64,000 bases of DNA from Pseudarthrobacter sulfonivorans (GTDB taxonomy: Bacteria > Actinomycetota > Actinomycetes > Actinomycetales > Micrococcaceae), in contig NZ_JANFCZ010000005.1 in the NCBI RefSeq assembly GCF_024391045.1, positions 1 through 64,000 of the forward strand, in the 5' to 3' direction. The notes beneath the pieces were generated by a model. That model was not told the origin of the DNA, did no database searches, and worked only from the letters and a program-made list of their open reading frames with translations. Of the stretch, positions 43,742 to 53,381 are shown one piece after another. Position 1 is the first letter of the stretch; the number at the start of each line of letters is the position of its first letter. Position numbers and translations under genes: made by a program.

Positions 43742-44593
43742 CTACGCCTCGATCATCTCGTCGTCGTCCACTTCCTCGAACTCGACGGCGGCCACGATCT
43801 CCTGCGTCTCCGGGTTGATCATGAAGGCCTCGTCCTCTTCCTCAACCATGAGGAAATCGCCGTGGTCCGTGCTGAAGTGCCAGGCCAGCGTCTTCTCGCC
43901 GTTGTGGACGTAGTTGGGGTCACCCATGGTGATCTTCTCGAGTTCGTAACCGGCAACATCGCACAGTTCGCGGATGATGACTTCAAAATCCGGCGCGTTG
44001 TCCAGGGCTTCCTCGTCGGCCCGGGCCTGGCGCTCTTCGAGGTCGGGCAAGAGCGCAACCTGGCGTTCGATGTAGGCGCTGAGCTCTTCGTCATCGAGCA
44101 CCAGCAGGTTTTCCTGGGCCAGGAGCCAGGCGGCGTTGAGGGCCGTGATGTTCTCAGTTTCGAACAGTTCCTCGAACTCGCCGTCGAGTTCCTCCATGGT
44201 CCGCACGGCGTCGTTGGACTCTTCCTCGGTGTCCAGGTCGCCGTCAAGGTAGCGTTCCTCGTCCTCCTCGGACAAGGCATCGAACGCCGTCACGGTCCGG
44301 TTGAAAAGCTCCAGGTGCGCCGTTGCGCCGATGCTCTCCAGGCCCTCGCGGATCAGCGGATCGACTTCGTCACGGTCGGCGGTGAAGACGTACTGGGCGA
44401 AGCCGCCCTCCAGGGACTGCGTGACGTAGAAGTCCACGTAGTAGCTGCGCAGGGCCACGGGTGAGATCTCGCCGGAGTCGAGCAGGCTCCCGTACATGGC
44501 GTTCACCACGTGAACGTTGGCATCGACAACCTCCTCACTCCCGGCTTCGATGCTGGCCTTGGTCAGGACGACAGGGTTCTGGCTCGTGGTCAT
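43742..44593 (-). CDS. DMP19-like (DUF4375) acidic protein
   Basis: 283 residues, extremely acidic (long D/E runs at about 100-140 and at the C-terminus). The N-terminal 100 residues have the DUF4375/DMP19 style: SYYVDFYVTQSLEGGFAQYVF, then LIREGLESIGATAHLELFNR. Neisseria DMP19 is a DNA-mimic protein that antagonises a repressor. The C-terminal half (ELCDVAGYELEKITMGDP...) is extra and unknown. AAGGAATCCC precedes the ATG. DNA mimicry is inference. Confidence 0.68.
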   Translation of the reverse strand: MTTSQNPVVLTKASIEAGSEEVVDANVHVVNAMYGSLLDSGEISPVALRSYYVDFYVTQSLEGGFAQYVFTADRDEVDPLIREGLESIGATAHLELFNRTVTAFDALSEEDEERYLDGDLDTEEESNDAVRTMEELDGEFEELFETENITALNAAWLLAQENLLVLDDEELSAYIERQVALLPDLEERQARADEEALDNAPDFEVIIRELCDVAGYELEKITMGDPNYVHNGEKTLAWHFSTDHGDFLMVEEEDEAFMINPETQEIVAAVEFEEVDDDEMIEA

Positions 44594-44785
44594 GGGATTC
44601 CTTACTGCTGCTGAAACCGGTTGATGCTCGGGACACTTTCACGCTACGTGGGCCCGGACAGCGGTTGGTTGAGGCGGAAGTGAACGTCAGGCGAAGTTTC
44701 AGGCCCCTGCCGGGCGAACTAAGATGAATCAGATAACCATCGATCGGCCCCGGCCACGCCGCGGGCACTGAAAGTAGCGCGCACC

Positions 44786-47700
44786 ATGCCATCCCAACCG
44801 GACGAGAGTGCGGCACTGGCAATACAGACTCCCGCCATCAACGACCGCTCCCTCGCGGCCGGCCTGGCCTATGCCATGGGGAGCCGCGTTTCCGGCATAT
44901 CGTTCGACGCCACCACCGGCCTCATGCTGGGCAAGGTCCGGGGCGGCGCGGACGTGCCCTACTCCACCACGGCCAAGCTGGTCCGGAAAACAGGCGGCTG
45001 GAGCTGCACGGTGGGCGTGTGCAGCTGCCCCGTCCGCAAGGACTGCAAGCATGTGGCGGCGTTGCTGTTCGCTGCCGAGGACAATCCCGCCATCCGCGTC
45101 CAGCTGCTCGCCCCCGCCGAGGTCTCCCGGCTGTCCCGCCAGCCCGCCAGCCTGGACCTGGCCGACTGGGAACAGGCCCTGAGCCCGCTGATTTCGCAGC
45201 CCGGCATCACCCCGTCCAGCAACGGCATCCCGCTGGCCCTCCAGTTCGAGATCGAGGAACCCACCCCGCACTTCTCCTACACAGGCCGCCGCGACCCCCT
45301 GCGCAGCGTGCGCCAGCTCAAGGCCCGGCCCGTGATCATGGGCGCCAAGGGCAAATGGATCCGCGGCGACGTCTCCTGGAACACCCTGAGTTACCTGAAC
45401 TTCCGGCGGGAATGCAACGAAGCGCACATCGAGTGGATGCAGACCTTCCTCGCCGCGCACACCGCCGCCGCCAACCGGGTCCACAGCTCCTCCGCGCTCT
45501 GGCTGGGCCTGAACACCTTCGCCGGGAAGAACATGTGGAGCCTGCTCGCCGATGCCAAAAAGATCGGCCTCGCCCTCGTCCACAGCCGCGGCACCGAACC
45601 GGTCCGGCTCGCGGAGTCTCCCGCCGCCGTCGGGCTTAATTTGAGCCGCTACGGCACGCCTGCCGCTGCAGCCGCGGGGCAGTCACCCGATAAAACAGCC
45701 GACGACGGCGGGCTGGAGCTCGCGCCCACCATCACCGTGGAGGGGGAAGAGGTTGATCCGGCGACCGTGGGCACCATCGGCCGCCCGGCGCACGGCATCT
45801 TCCTGACGACGGGCGGCGAGGCGCTGCCGGGGGTGGCTGCGGACAACGTGATCACGCTGGCCCCGCTCGAGAGTGGCCTCAGCGAGGAGTTGCTGTCGTT
45901 CGTGACCGCCGGCAGCACCCTGCACATCCCGGCCCGGGACGAAACCCGCTTCCTTACCGGCTTCTATCCGAAGCTCAAGCAGACGGCCCGGGTCACGGCG
46001 AAGGACGAGTCCGTGGAACTGCCCGCGCTGGCCGTCCCCACACTCTCGCTGCTGGCCAACTACGGCGCGGACCACCGGGTGCGGCTGCACTGGGAATGGC
46101 ACTACAAGTCCGGCACGCTGGTCACCGCCCAGCCGCTCTGGCGGCACCCGGGCGACCATGGCTACCGCGACGACACCGCAGAAGCACGGATCCTGGAGGG
46201 CATCGGCCAGCCGTGGAACGTGGTCGCGGCCCTGGGCGAATCCGCCACCGGCGGCTGGGGCACGCCGCGGCTCTCGGCGTCCGCGGAACTGAGCGGCCTG
46301 GACACGCTGGCGTTCACCGAGGAAGTCCTGCCCCTGCTTCGGCAGGCGCCGGACGTTTCCGTGGACACCGCGGGTGACATCGCAGACTACCGCGAGGCTG
46401 AGGAAGCGCCCGTGGTGTCCATTTCCACCAAGGCCACCGAGCAGCGGGACTGGTTTGACCTTGGCATCCAGATTTCCCTGGAGGGCCAGCCGGTGTCCTT
46501 CGCCGCCGTGTTCTCCGCGCTCGCCGCCGGCCAGACCAAGATGCTCCTGCCCAGCGGCGCCTACTTCTCCCTGGACCTGCCGGAGCTCCACCAGCTGCGG
46601 GCCCTGATCGAGGAGGCCCGCTCGCTGCAGGACAACAAGGACGCGCCGCTGCAGATCAGCCGCTTCCAGGCCGGGCTCTGGGACGAACTGGCGCAGCTGG
46701 GCATCGTGGACGAGCAGGCCGCCGCGTGGCGCTCCGCGGTGGGCGGCCTGCTCGAGGGCGGGATCGACGGACTGCCACTGCCTGCCTCGTTGAACGCCGA
46801 GCTGCGGCCCTACCAGCTTGAGGGTTTCAACTGGCTCAGCTTCCTCTTTAAGCACAGCCTGGGCGGGGTCCTCGCGGATGACATGGGCCTGGGCAAGACC
46901 GTGCAGGCCCTCGCGCTGATGTGCGCGGCGAAGGAGCAGGCCGCGGAGCTGGCGGCTGCCGGCACCGCGCCGGACGCTTCAGCGCCCGACGGCGGGACTC
47001 CAGGGCACGGCGGCGGCACTCCCTTTTTGGTGGTGGCCCCCACCAGCGTCGTGGGCAACTGGGCGGCCGAAGCCGCGCGCTTCGCCCCTGGCCTGACCGT
47101 CCGCACCGTCAGCGAAACCTTTGCGAAGAACGGCCAGGACCCCGCCGTCGAACTGGGCGGCGCGGACATCGTCATCACCTCCTACGCCCTGTTCCGGATC
47201 GACTACGAGTCCTACGCCTCCAAAACCTGGGCCGGCCTGGTGCTGGACGAAGCCCAGTTCGTCAAGAACCACCAGTCCAAGGCCTACCAGTGCGCCCGCA
47301 AACTCCCTGCGGCGTTCAAGCTGGCCATCACCGGCACGCCCCTGGAGAACAACCTCATGGAGTTCTGGGCACTGACCTCCATCGTGGCACCGGGCCTCTT
47401 CTCAAGCCCGAAGCGGTTTGCCGAGTATTACCAAAAGCCGGTCGAAAAGAACGGCGACAAGGGGCAGCTGGAGAAGCTCCGCCGTCGGGTCCGTCCGCTG
47501 ATGATGCGGCGCACCAAGGACCAGGTGATCAAGGACTTGCCGCCCAAGCAGGAACAGATCCTGGAAGTGGTGCTGAACCCGCGCCACCAGAAGGTCTACC
47601 AGACGCACCTGCAGCGGGAGCGGCAGAAGATCCTGGGCCTGATCGAGGACGTGAACAAGAACAGGTTCACCATTTTCCAGTCGCTCACCCTGCTGCGGCA

Positions 47701-48256
47701 GCTCAGCCTGGACGCGTCCCTGGTGGATCCGTCACTTACTGGTGTCCGTTCGTCGAAGCTGGACGTGCTGTTCGAGCAGCTGGAGGACCTGGTGTCCGAG
47801 GGTCACCGTGCCCTGATTTTCAGCCAGTTCACCGGCTTCCTGGGCAAGGTACGCGCCCGGCTGGATGAGGAGAACGTCGAGTATTGCTATCTCGACGGCG
47901 GCACCCGGAACCGTGCCGACGTCGTGAATGAATTCAAGAACGGCAGCGCGCCGGTGTTCCTGATCTCGCTCAAGGCCGGCGGCTTCGGCCTGAACCTGAC
48001 CGAGGCCGACTACGTTTTCCTGTTGGATCCCTGGTGGAACCCCGCGTCCGAGGCGCAGGCTGTGGACCGGACCCACCGGATCGGGCAGGCGCGGAACGTG
48101 ATGGTGTACCGGCTCGTGGCCAAGGACACCATCGAGGAGAAGGTCATGGCGCTGAAGGCCCGGAAGTCGCAGTTGTTTGCGGACGTCATGGAAGGCGATG
48201 CCCTCTCCGGCGGCGCCATCACGGCGGAGGATCTGGCGGGTCTGTTCAAGGACTGA
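44786..48256 (+). CDS. SWIM zinc finger and SNF2-family helicase
   Basis: 1156 residues. A SWIM finger (VCSCPVRKDCKHVAALL, C-x-C...C-x-H) is near residue 80. After an all-bacterial SNF2 N-terminal region, the motor starts around residue 690: DDMGLGKTVQALAL, VAPTSVVGNW, LDEAQFVKN, TGTPLENNLMEFW, and in lobe 2 SQFTGFLGKVRA, SLKAGGFGLNLTEADYVFLLDPWWNPA and DRTHRIGQ. Such proteins move on double-stranded DNA or remodel protein-DNA complexes; their role in actinobacteria is unclear. The neighbouring DNA-mimic-like gene is divergent. Confidence 0.93.
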   Translation: MPSQPDESAALAIQTPAINDRSLAAGLAYAMGSRVSGISFDATTGLMLGKVRGGADVPYSTTAKLVRKTGGWSCTVGVCSCPVRKDCKHVAALLFAAEDNPAIRVQLLAPAEVSRLSRQPASLDLADWEQALSPLISQPGITPSSNGIPLALQFEIEEPTPHFSYTGRRDPLRSVRQLKARPVIMGAKGKWIRGDVSWNTLSYLNFRRECNEAHIEWMQTFLAAHTAAANRVHSSSALWLGLNTFAGKNMWSLLADAKKIGLALVHSRGTEPVRLAESPAAVGLNLSRYGTPAAAAAGQSPDKTADDGGLELAPTITVEGEEVDPATVGTIGRPAHGIFLTTGGEALPGVAADNVITLAPLESGLSEELLSFVTAGSTLHIPARDETRFLTGFYPKLKQTARVTAKDESVELPALAVPTLSLLANYGADHRVRLHWEWHYKSGTLVTAQPLWRHPGDHGYRDDTAEARILEGIGQPWNVVAALGESATGGWGTPRLSASAELSGLDTLAFTEEVLPLLRQAPDVSVDTAGDIADYREAEEAPVVSISTKATEQRDWFDLGIQISLEGQPVSFAAVFSALAAGQTKMLLPSGAYFSLDLPELHQLRALIEEARSLQDNKDAPLQISRFQAGLWDELAQLGIVDEQAAAWRSAVGGLLEGGIDGLPLPASLNAELRPYQLEGFNWLSFLFKHSLGGVLADDMGLGKTVQALALMCAAKEQAAELAAAGTAPDASAPDGGTPGHGGGTPFLVVAPTSVVGNWAAEAARFAPGLTVRTVSETFAKNGQDPAVELGGADIVITSYALFRIDYESYASKTWAGLVLDEAQFVKNHQSKAYQCARKLPAAFKLAITGTPLENNLMEFWALTSIVAPGLFSSPKRFAEYYQKPVEKNGDKGQLEKLRRRVRPLMMRRTKDQVIKDLPPKQEQILEVVLNPRHQKVYQTHLQRERQKILGLIEDVNKNRFTIFQSLTLLRQLSLDASLVDPSLTGVRSSKLDVLFEQLEDLVSEGHRALIFSQFTGFLGKVRARLDEENVEYCYLDGGTRNRADVVNEFKNGSAPVFLISLKAGGFGLNLTEADYVFLLDPWWNPASEAQAVDRTHRIGQARNVMVYRLVAKDTIEEKVMALKARKSQLFADVMEGDALSGGAITAEDLAGLFKD

Positions 48257-48305
48257 GCCTGGGCGCTGCCGCTGTGGAGTCCGTGAATTGCCTGCCGCCG
48301 GCGGG

Positions 48306-49025
48306 TTAGGCGCATCCAGCCAGAATGCCGGCGATCGCGTCATGCTCGGCCGGGGTTGCCCACAGTTGGTACTTGGCTTTGACCGCGGTCTGGCGGGCAA
48401 CGTATTCGCAGCGGAACGCCTTGTTTGGCGGAAGCCAGGTGGCCGCGTCCTTGTCGCCCTTGGCCCCGTTGGTGGGCCCGTCGGCAGCCATGAGGTTCAG
48501 GGGATCGTTGGCCAGTTCCTTCCGCTGATCGGCGCTGAGCTGCTGGGCGCCCTTCTGCCAGGCGTCGCTGAGTGCTACCAGGTGATCAATCTGGACAGCG
48601 GAGCTGGTGGCGTTGCCGCGGACAAAGCTGATGGTGGTCCCGGTGTATTTGTCGGCCAGAGTTCCCGTGGCAACCACGCAGTCCTTTGTGCCGGGCTTGA
48701 ACGTCTCCCCCTCGAGGTCCCTGGCGAGGATGTCATTGCGGGTATCGCAGCCGTTCCGGTCGACGTCCGCCCAGGCGGGGCCGAATTCCTCGCGGGTGTA
48801 GCCCGTCTTGGGTGCGCGTCCCTTGACCGGGATCGTGTCCAGCTGCGCGAGGGCCGTAGCCACGTCGGCCGGCGTTACAGACTGGCTGGCGGAGCTGCCC
48901 GGCTCTCTGGCACCTTCGGCCATCCTGGTGGCGGCCTGGGCTGCGGCATCGCACCCGGCGAGGGTGCCTGCAACAAGCAGGGAAAGGAACAGGGTGAAGC
49001 CCTTGGTGGCGGCGGAGCGGTTGAT
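48306..49025 (-). CDS. HNH (DUF1524/GmrSD-C) family secreted lipoprotein, probable ATC start
   Basis: About 239 residues. The C-terminal domain has QIDHLVALSDAWQKGAQQ, with the catalytic DH, and DPLNLMAADGPTNGAKGDKDAATWLPP, the HNH pattern of DUF1524 secreted nucleases. The first ATG (48923) would omit a lipoprotein signal that reads TLFLSLLVAGTLAGC in the same frame. No ATG, GTG or TTG exists between that signal and an upstream in-frame TAG; the best start is ATC at 49025, seven nt after GAAGGA. A lipid-anchored outer-face nuclease is therefore likely. Confidence 0.72.
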   Translation of the reverse strand: MNRSAATKGFTLFLSLLVAGTLAGCDAAAQAATRMAEGAREPGSSASQSVTPADVATALAQLDTIPVKGRAPKTGYTREEFGPAWADVDRNGCDTRNDILARDLEGETFKPGTKDCVVATGTLADKYTGTTISFVRGNATSSAVQIDHLVALSDAWQKGAQQLSADQRKELANDPLNLMAADGPTNGAKGDKDAATWLPPNKAFRCEYVARQTAVKAKYQLWATPAEHDAIAGILAGCA

Positions 49026-49200
49026 CGGAACGTCCTTCGGGAGTGCGGCGGCAGTTGTTCGGTGGCGGTGAACAGGCTACTAGCGCCAGCCGTCCCGGGC
49101 TGACAGGCTGGCGGGTGGAGTCGGTCACGCCCCGCATGCCGGAGCCACCGGATCCCTGTGCGGGCCGGGCACTTCTCACGACAACGGGCCGAACCGCGGA

Positions 49201-49206
49201 ACTATA
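49201..49206 (-). promoter_or_regulatory. Possible -10 box for the HNH lipoprotein gene
   Basis: TATAGT on the minus strand lies about 175 nt upstream of the HNH start, in the 300-bp gap before the amt stop. No good -35 accompanies it. The rest of the gap holds overlapping GGCCG/CGGCC repeats that may end amt transcription. Confidence 0.3.
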
Positions 49207-49322
49207 AGCCAGCGATCGCCGGCACCGGTCCGCAGTTCGGCCCACGGCCGGACTCGTCAACTATTTATTTTTGGGCACCTGCTGCTGCCGATGTGGCCGG
49301 TTTCAACTTCTGCCGGCTGGTA

Positions 49323-50612
49323 TCAGGCGCGGAGCGGCGAACCCAACTGCACGGGGTCCTCGTCAGTCAGGTAGGCCAGCTCCGAGTGGGCGGCGAGGTC
49401 GATGCCGCGGAGCTCGTCTTCCGGCTTGATGCGCAGGCCTACTGCACGGTCCAGGATCTTCGCCAGGATCCAAGTCACCCCAAATGAGTACGCCAGAACC
49501 GAGACGGTGGCGATTGCCTGGATCCCCAGTTGTTCGAGGCCGCCGCCGTAGAAGAGGCCGTTCACCCCGTTGGGAGCCTTGTCGGTTGCGAAGAGGCCGA
49601 TCAGCAGGGTGCCGATGATGCCGCCTACCAGGTGGACGCCCACCACGTCGAGTGAGTCGTCGTACCCCAGGCGGAACTTCCATTCGATGGCGAGGGAACA
49701 GACTGCGCCGGCAATCGCCCCAATGGCCAGTGCGCCGAGCGGGCTGACGGCACCGCAGGCAGGAGTGATCGCTACCAGCGCGGCGATCAGGCCGGATGCC
49801 GCGCCCATGCTGGTGGCGGCGCCGTGGCGGAGCCGCTCCACCAAGGCCCAGGCAAGGAGCCCGGCAGAAGCCGCCACTGCCGTATTCAGGAAGACCACGG
49901 ACGCGGACTGGCCGGCGGAGAGGGCCGAACCGGCGTTGAACCCGAACCAGCCAATCCACAGCAGGCCGGCACCAATGAGGACCAGTGGCCGGCTGTGGGG
50001 TTTGGTGTGCTCCATCTTCGGCCAGCCGGAGCTCTTGCCCAGGACCAGGGCCAGTGCCAGTGCGGCCGCGCCGGCATTCATGTGCACAGCGGTGCCGCCG
50101 GCGAAGTCGATGGCCTTGATGCCATTGGCGATCCAGCCGCCGGTGACGCTCCCGTCCGCCGACGAGAAGGCAAACACCCAGTGCGCGATCGGGAAATAGA
50201 CGATGGTCGCCCAGATGCCCGCGAAGAGCATCCACGCACCAAACTTCATCCGCCCGGCCGCAGCTCCCGCGACCAGGGCCGTGGTGACGCAGGCAAAGAA
50301 CAGCTGGAACGCGGCGAACAGGATCCCCGGAATGGAGGCCGAGTCATCTTTAGCCAGCAACTGCCCCATTCCCGGGAATTCGGTCACGTCACCAATCAGC
50401 CCCAGGCCCCCCACAGAGTTCCCGAAAGCCATTGAGTAGCCGAAGAGCGCCCAGATCACCGCCACCAGGCTCGCGCCGCCGAAGCACATCATCATCATGT
50501 TGAGAATGCGACGCGACCCCACCATGCCCCCGTAGAACAGTGCGAGGGCGGGAATCATCATGCAGACCAGCGCGGAGCTGGCCAGAATCCAAGCGACATT
50601 TCCCGTGTCCAT
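49323..50612 (-). CDS. amt: Ammonium transporter Amt
   Basis: 429 residues with 11 membrane segments. DTGNVAWILASSALVCMMIPALALFYGG is the Amt start, and the pore carries HWVFAF and GGTAVHMNAG for the twin-His region. FGFNAGSALSA and GVHLVGGIIGTLLIGLFA complete the family. It is an ammonium channel/transporter of trimers. ATG at 50612 has AAAGGGG in front; a longer frame adds 67 shadow residues. No glnK is adjacent. A perfect palindrome lies in its leader. Confidence 0.95.
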   Translation of the reverse strand: MDTGNVAWILASSALVCMMIPALALFYGGMVGSRRILNMMMMCFGGASLVAVIWALFGYSMAFGNSVGGLGLIGDVTEFPGMGQLLAKDDSASIPGILFAAFQLFFACVTTALVAGAAAGRMKFGAWMLFAGIWATIVYFPIAHWVFAFSSADGSVTGGWIANGIKAIDFAGGTAVHMNAGAAALALALVLGKSSGWPKMEHTKPHSRPLVLIGAGLLWIGWFGFNAGSALSAGQSASVVFLNTAVAASAGLLAWALVERLRHGAATSMGAASGLIAALVAITPACGAVSPLGALAIGAIAGAVCSLAIEWKFRLGYDDSLDVVGVHLVGGIIGTLLIGLFATDKAPNGVNGLFYGGGLEQLGIQAIATVSVLAYSFGVTWILAKILDRAVGLRIKPEDELRGIDLAAHSELAYLTDEDPVQLGSPLRA

Positions 50613-50642
50613 GGGAAACCCCTTTCGTGATGCGAAGAAAGA

Positions 50643-50657
50643 ACGGACAGTGTCCGT
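50643..50657. promoter_or_regulatory. Perfect 15-nt palindrome upstream of amt
   Basis: ACGGACA-G-TGTCCGT lies 31 nt before the amt start codon. It is a candidate operator for a nitrogen regulator, or a small leader hairpin. I cannot match it to a GlnR or AmtR box with certainty. Confidence 0.4.
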
Positions 50658-50841
50658 CGAAGCCGCGCCGGGGAGGGACGCGGAGTCAGTACCACGTTCA
50701 TTGGATGGCAGCCACTGCCGTCTGATTCCAACTTTAGGGCCGCCTTTTCGCCTTAGGTTTCCGGCCGGTAAATTCAACGTTTCAGTCATCCACCCGCGAG
50801 TTTCAGAGGTCACTCCAGTTCGTGCGTCGCCACGAAAGCAC

Positions 50842-50875
50842 AGAGGCCACGGACCTTTGTTGGTCCGTGGCCTCT
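50842..50875 (-). terminator. 14-bp hairpin terminator after gdhA
   Basis: AGAGGCCACGGACC (50842-50855) and its complement at 50862-50875 pair perfectly around 6 nt, 30 nt after the gdhA stop. GTGCTTTCG follows on the minus strand. Confidence 0.85.
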
Positions 50876-50905
50876 GCGAAAGGAACGTGCTGTTTGGGGG
50901 ATGCC

Positions 50906-52252
<1,347 letters not shown>

Positions 52253-52265
52253 TCAAGTTTGTTAA

Positions 52266-52276
52266 ATGTTCAACAT
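52266..52276. promoter_or_regulatory. ATGTT-C-AACAT palindrome upstream of gdhA
   Basis: A perfect 11-nt inverted repeat 22 nt before the gdhA start, in an AT-rich stretch of the 205-bp gdhA-pheA gap. It is a candidate operator or part of the gdhA promoter region. Confidence 0.35.
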
Positions 52277-52448
52277 GAAATGATAACAACCGAATGTTCC
52301 TGCCCGACTATTTGTGTCCTCCGCCCTAAAATCCCCTCTCCGTTCCTTTCCCCAAGTGGGCAGCGCTGTCCGTCGTTTAGGCGCCCGGAATGGCAGCTGC
52401 CGCTACCCCGTTGGGTGCGCGGGCACCTGACGTGAAACCATACGGATC

Positions 52449-53306
52449 ATGGCCCAGAAAATTGCGTACCAGGGTGAACCCGGCGCCAACTCAAATATCG
52501 CGTGCATGGACATGTTCCCCGACCTTGAAAGCGTTCCGTGCGCCAGCTTCGAGGACGCCTTCGAGCTGGTCTCAAGCGGTGAGGCCGAGTTGGCCATGAT
52601 TCCGATTGAGAACTCGATCGCCGGCCGGGTGGCCGATATCCACATCCTGCTCCCCCAGTCGAACCTGCAGATCGTCGGCGAGTTCTTCCTGCCCATCCAC
52701 TTCGACCTCCTGGGCATCCCGGGCAGCACCATCGAGGGCGCCACCGAAGTGCACAGCCACATCCACGCCCTGGGTCAGTGCCGCCGCCTGATCCGCGATG
52801 CCAAGCTCCGGCCCGTCATCGCCGGCGACACCGCTGGCTCCGCCCGTGAGGTCCGTGAATGGAACGATCCCGCCAAACTGTCCCTCGCTCCTCCGCTCGC
52901 CGCCCGGATCTACGGCCTGGAAGTGCTGGCGTCGCGCGTCGAGGATGATCCTTCCAACACCACCCGTTTTGTGGTGCTGGCCCGGGAAAAGGAGCTGCCC
53001 ACCCGGGAGGAGCTGCCGGGTCCGGCGGTGACCAGCTTTGTGTTCCGGGTCCGGAACGTCCCCTCGGCGCTCTACAAAGCGTTGGGCGGGTTCGCCACGA
53101 ACGGGGTGAACATGACGCGGCTGGAAAGCTACATGGTGGGCGACGAGTTCGCGGCCACCATGTTCATGGTGGACGTTGAGGGCCACCCCGAAGACACGCC
53201 GCTGCGGCTGGCCCTGGAGGAGCTGGACTTCTTCACCACCGAAGTCCGCATCCTGGGCGTCTACCCCGCCGCCGACCATCGGATAGCGCAGGCAGCCAAC
53301 AGCTGA
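52449..53306 (+). CDS. pheA: Prephenate dehydratase
   Basis: 285 residues. The catalytic domain has IAYQGEPGANSNIAC, MIPIENSIAGRV, GDTAGSAREV and NTTRFVVLAR, where the TRF Thr is catalytic. From about residue 195 an ACT domain follows (TSFVFRVRNVPSALYKALGGFATNGVNMTRLESYM), the phenylalanine-sensing site. It converts prephenate to phenylpyruvate. There is no chorismate mutase part. GGATC precedes the ATG. Confidence 0.96.
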   Translation: MAQKIAYQGEPGANSNIACMDMFPDLESVPCASFEDAFELVSSGEAELAMIPIENSIAGRVADIHILLPQSNLQIVGEFFLPIHFDLLGIPGSTIEGATEVHSHIHALGQCRRLIRDAKLRPVIAGDTAGSAREVREWNDPAKLSLAPPLAARIYGLEVLASRVEDDPSNTTRFVVLAREKELPTREELPGPAVTSFVFRVRNVPSALYKALGGFATNGVNMTRLESYMVGDEFAATMFMVDVEGHPEDTPLRLALEELDFFTTEVRILGVYPAADHRIAQAANS

Positions 53307-53312
53307 CCGCCC

Positions 53313-53373
53313 GCGCCGCCCACACCGCCCACACGGCCCCCGCGCCCCGGCGCGGCCGTCGCGTGGGCGGCGC
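53313..53373. terminator. Extended GC hairpin between pheA and the BCCT gene
   Basis: GCGCCGCCCAC (53313-53323) pairs with GTGGGCGGCGC (53363-53373), with CGGCC...GGCCG inside. It fills most of the gap between the convergent ends. Confidence 0.7.
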
Positions 53374-53381
53374 CGTAGCCG

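Noticed and set aside
50760..50815. GlnR box upstream of amt (GTGAC and GAAAC half sites)
   Set aside because: Half sites occur but the spacings (4, 9 and 1 nt) do not fit the GTnAC-N6-GAAAC pattern.
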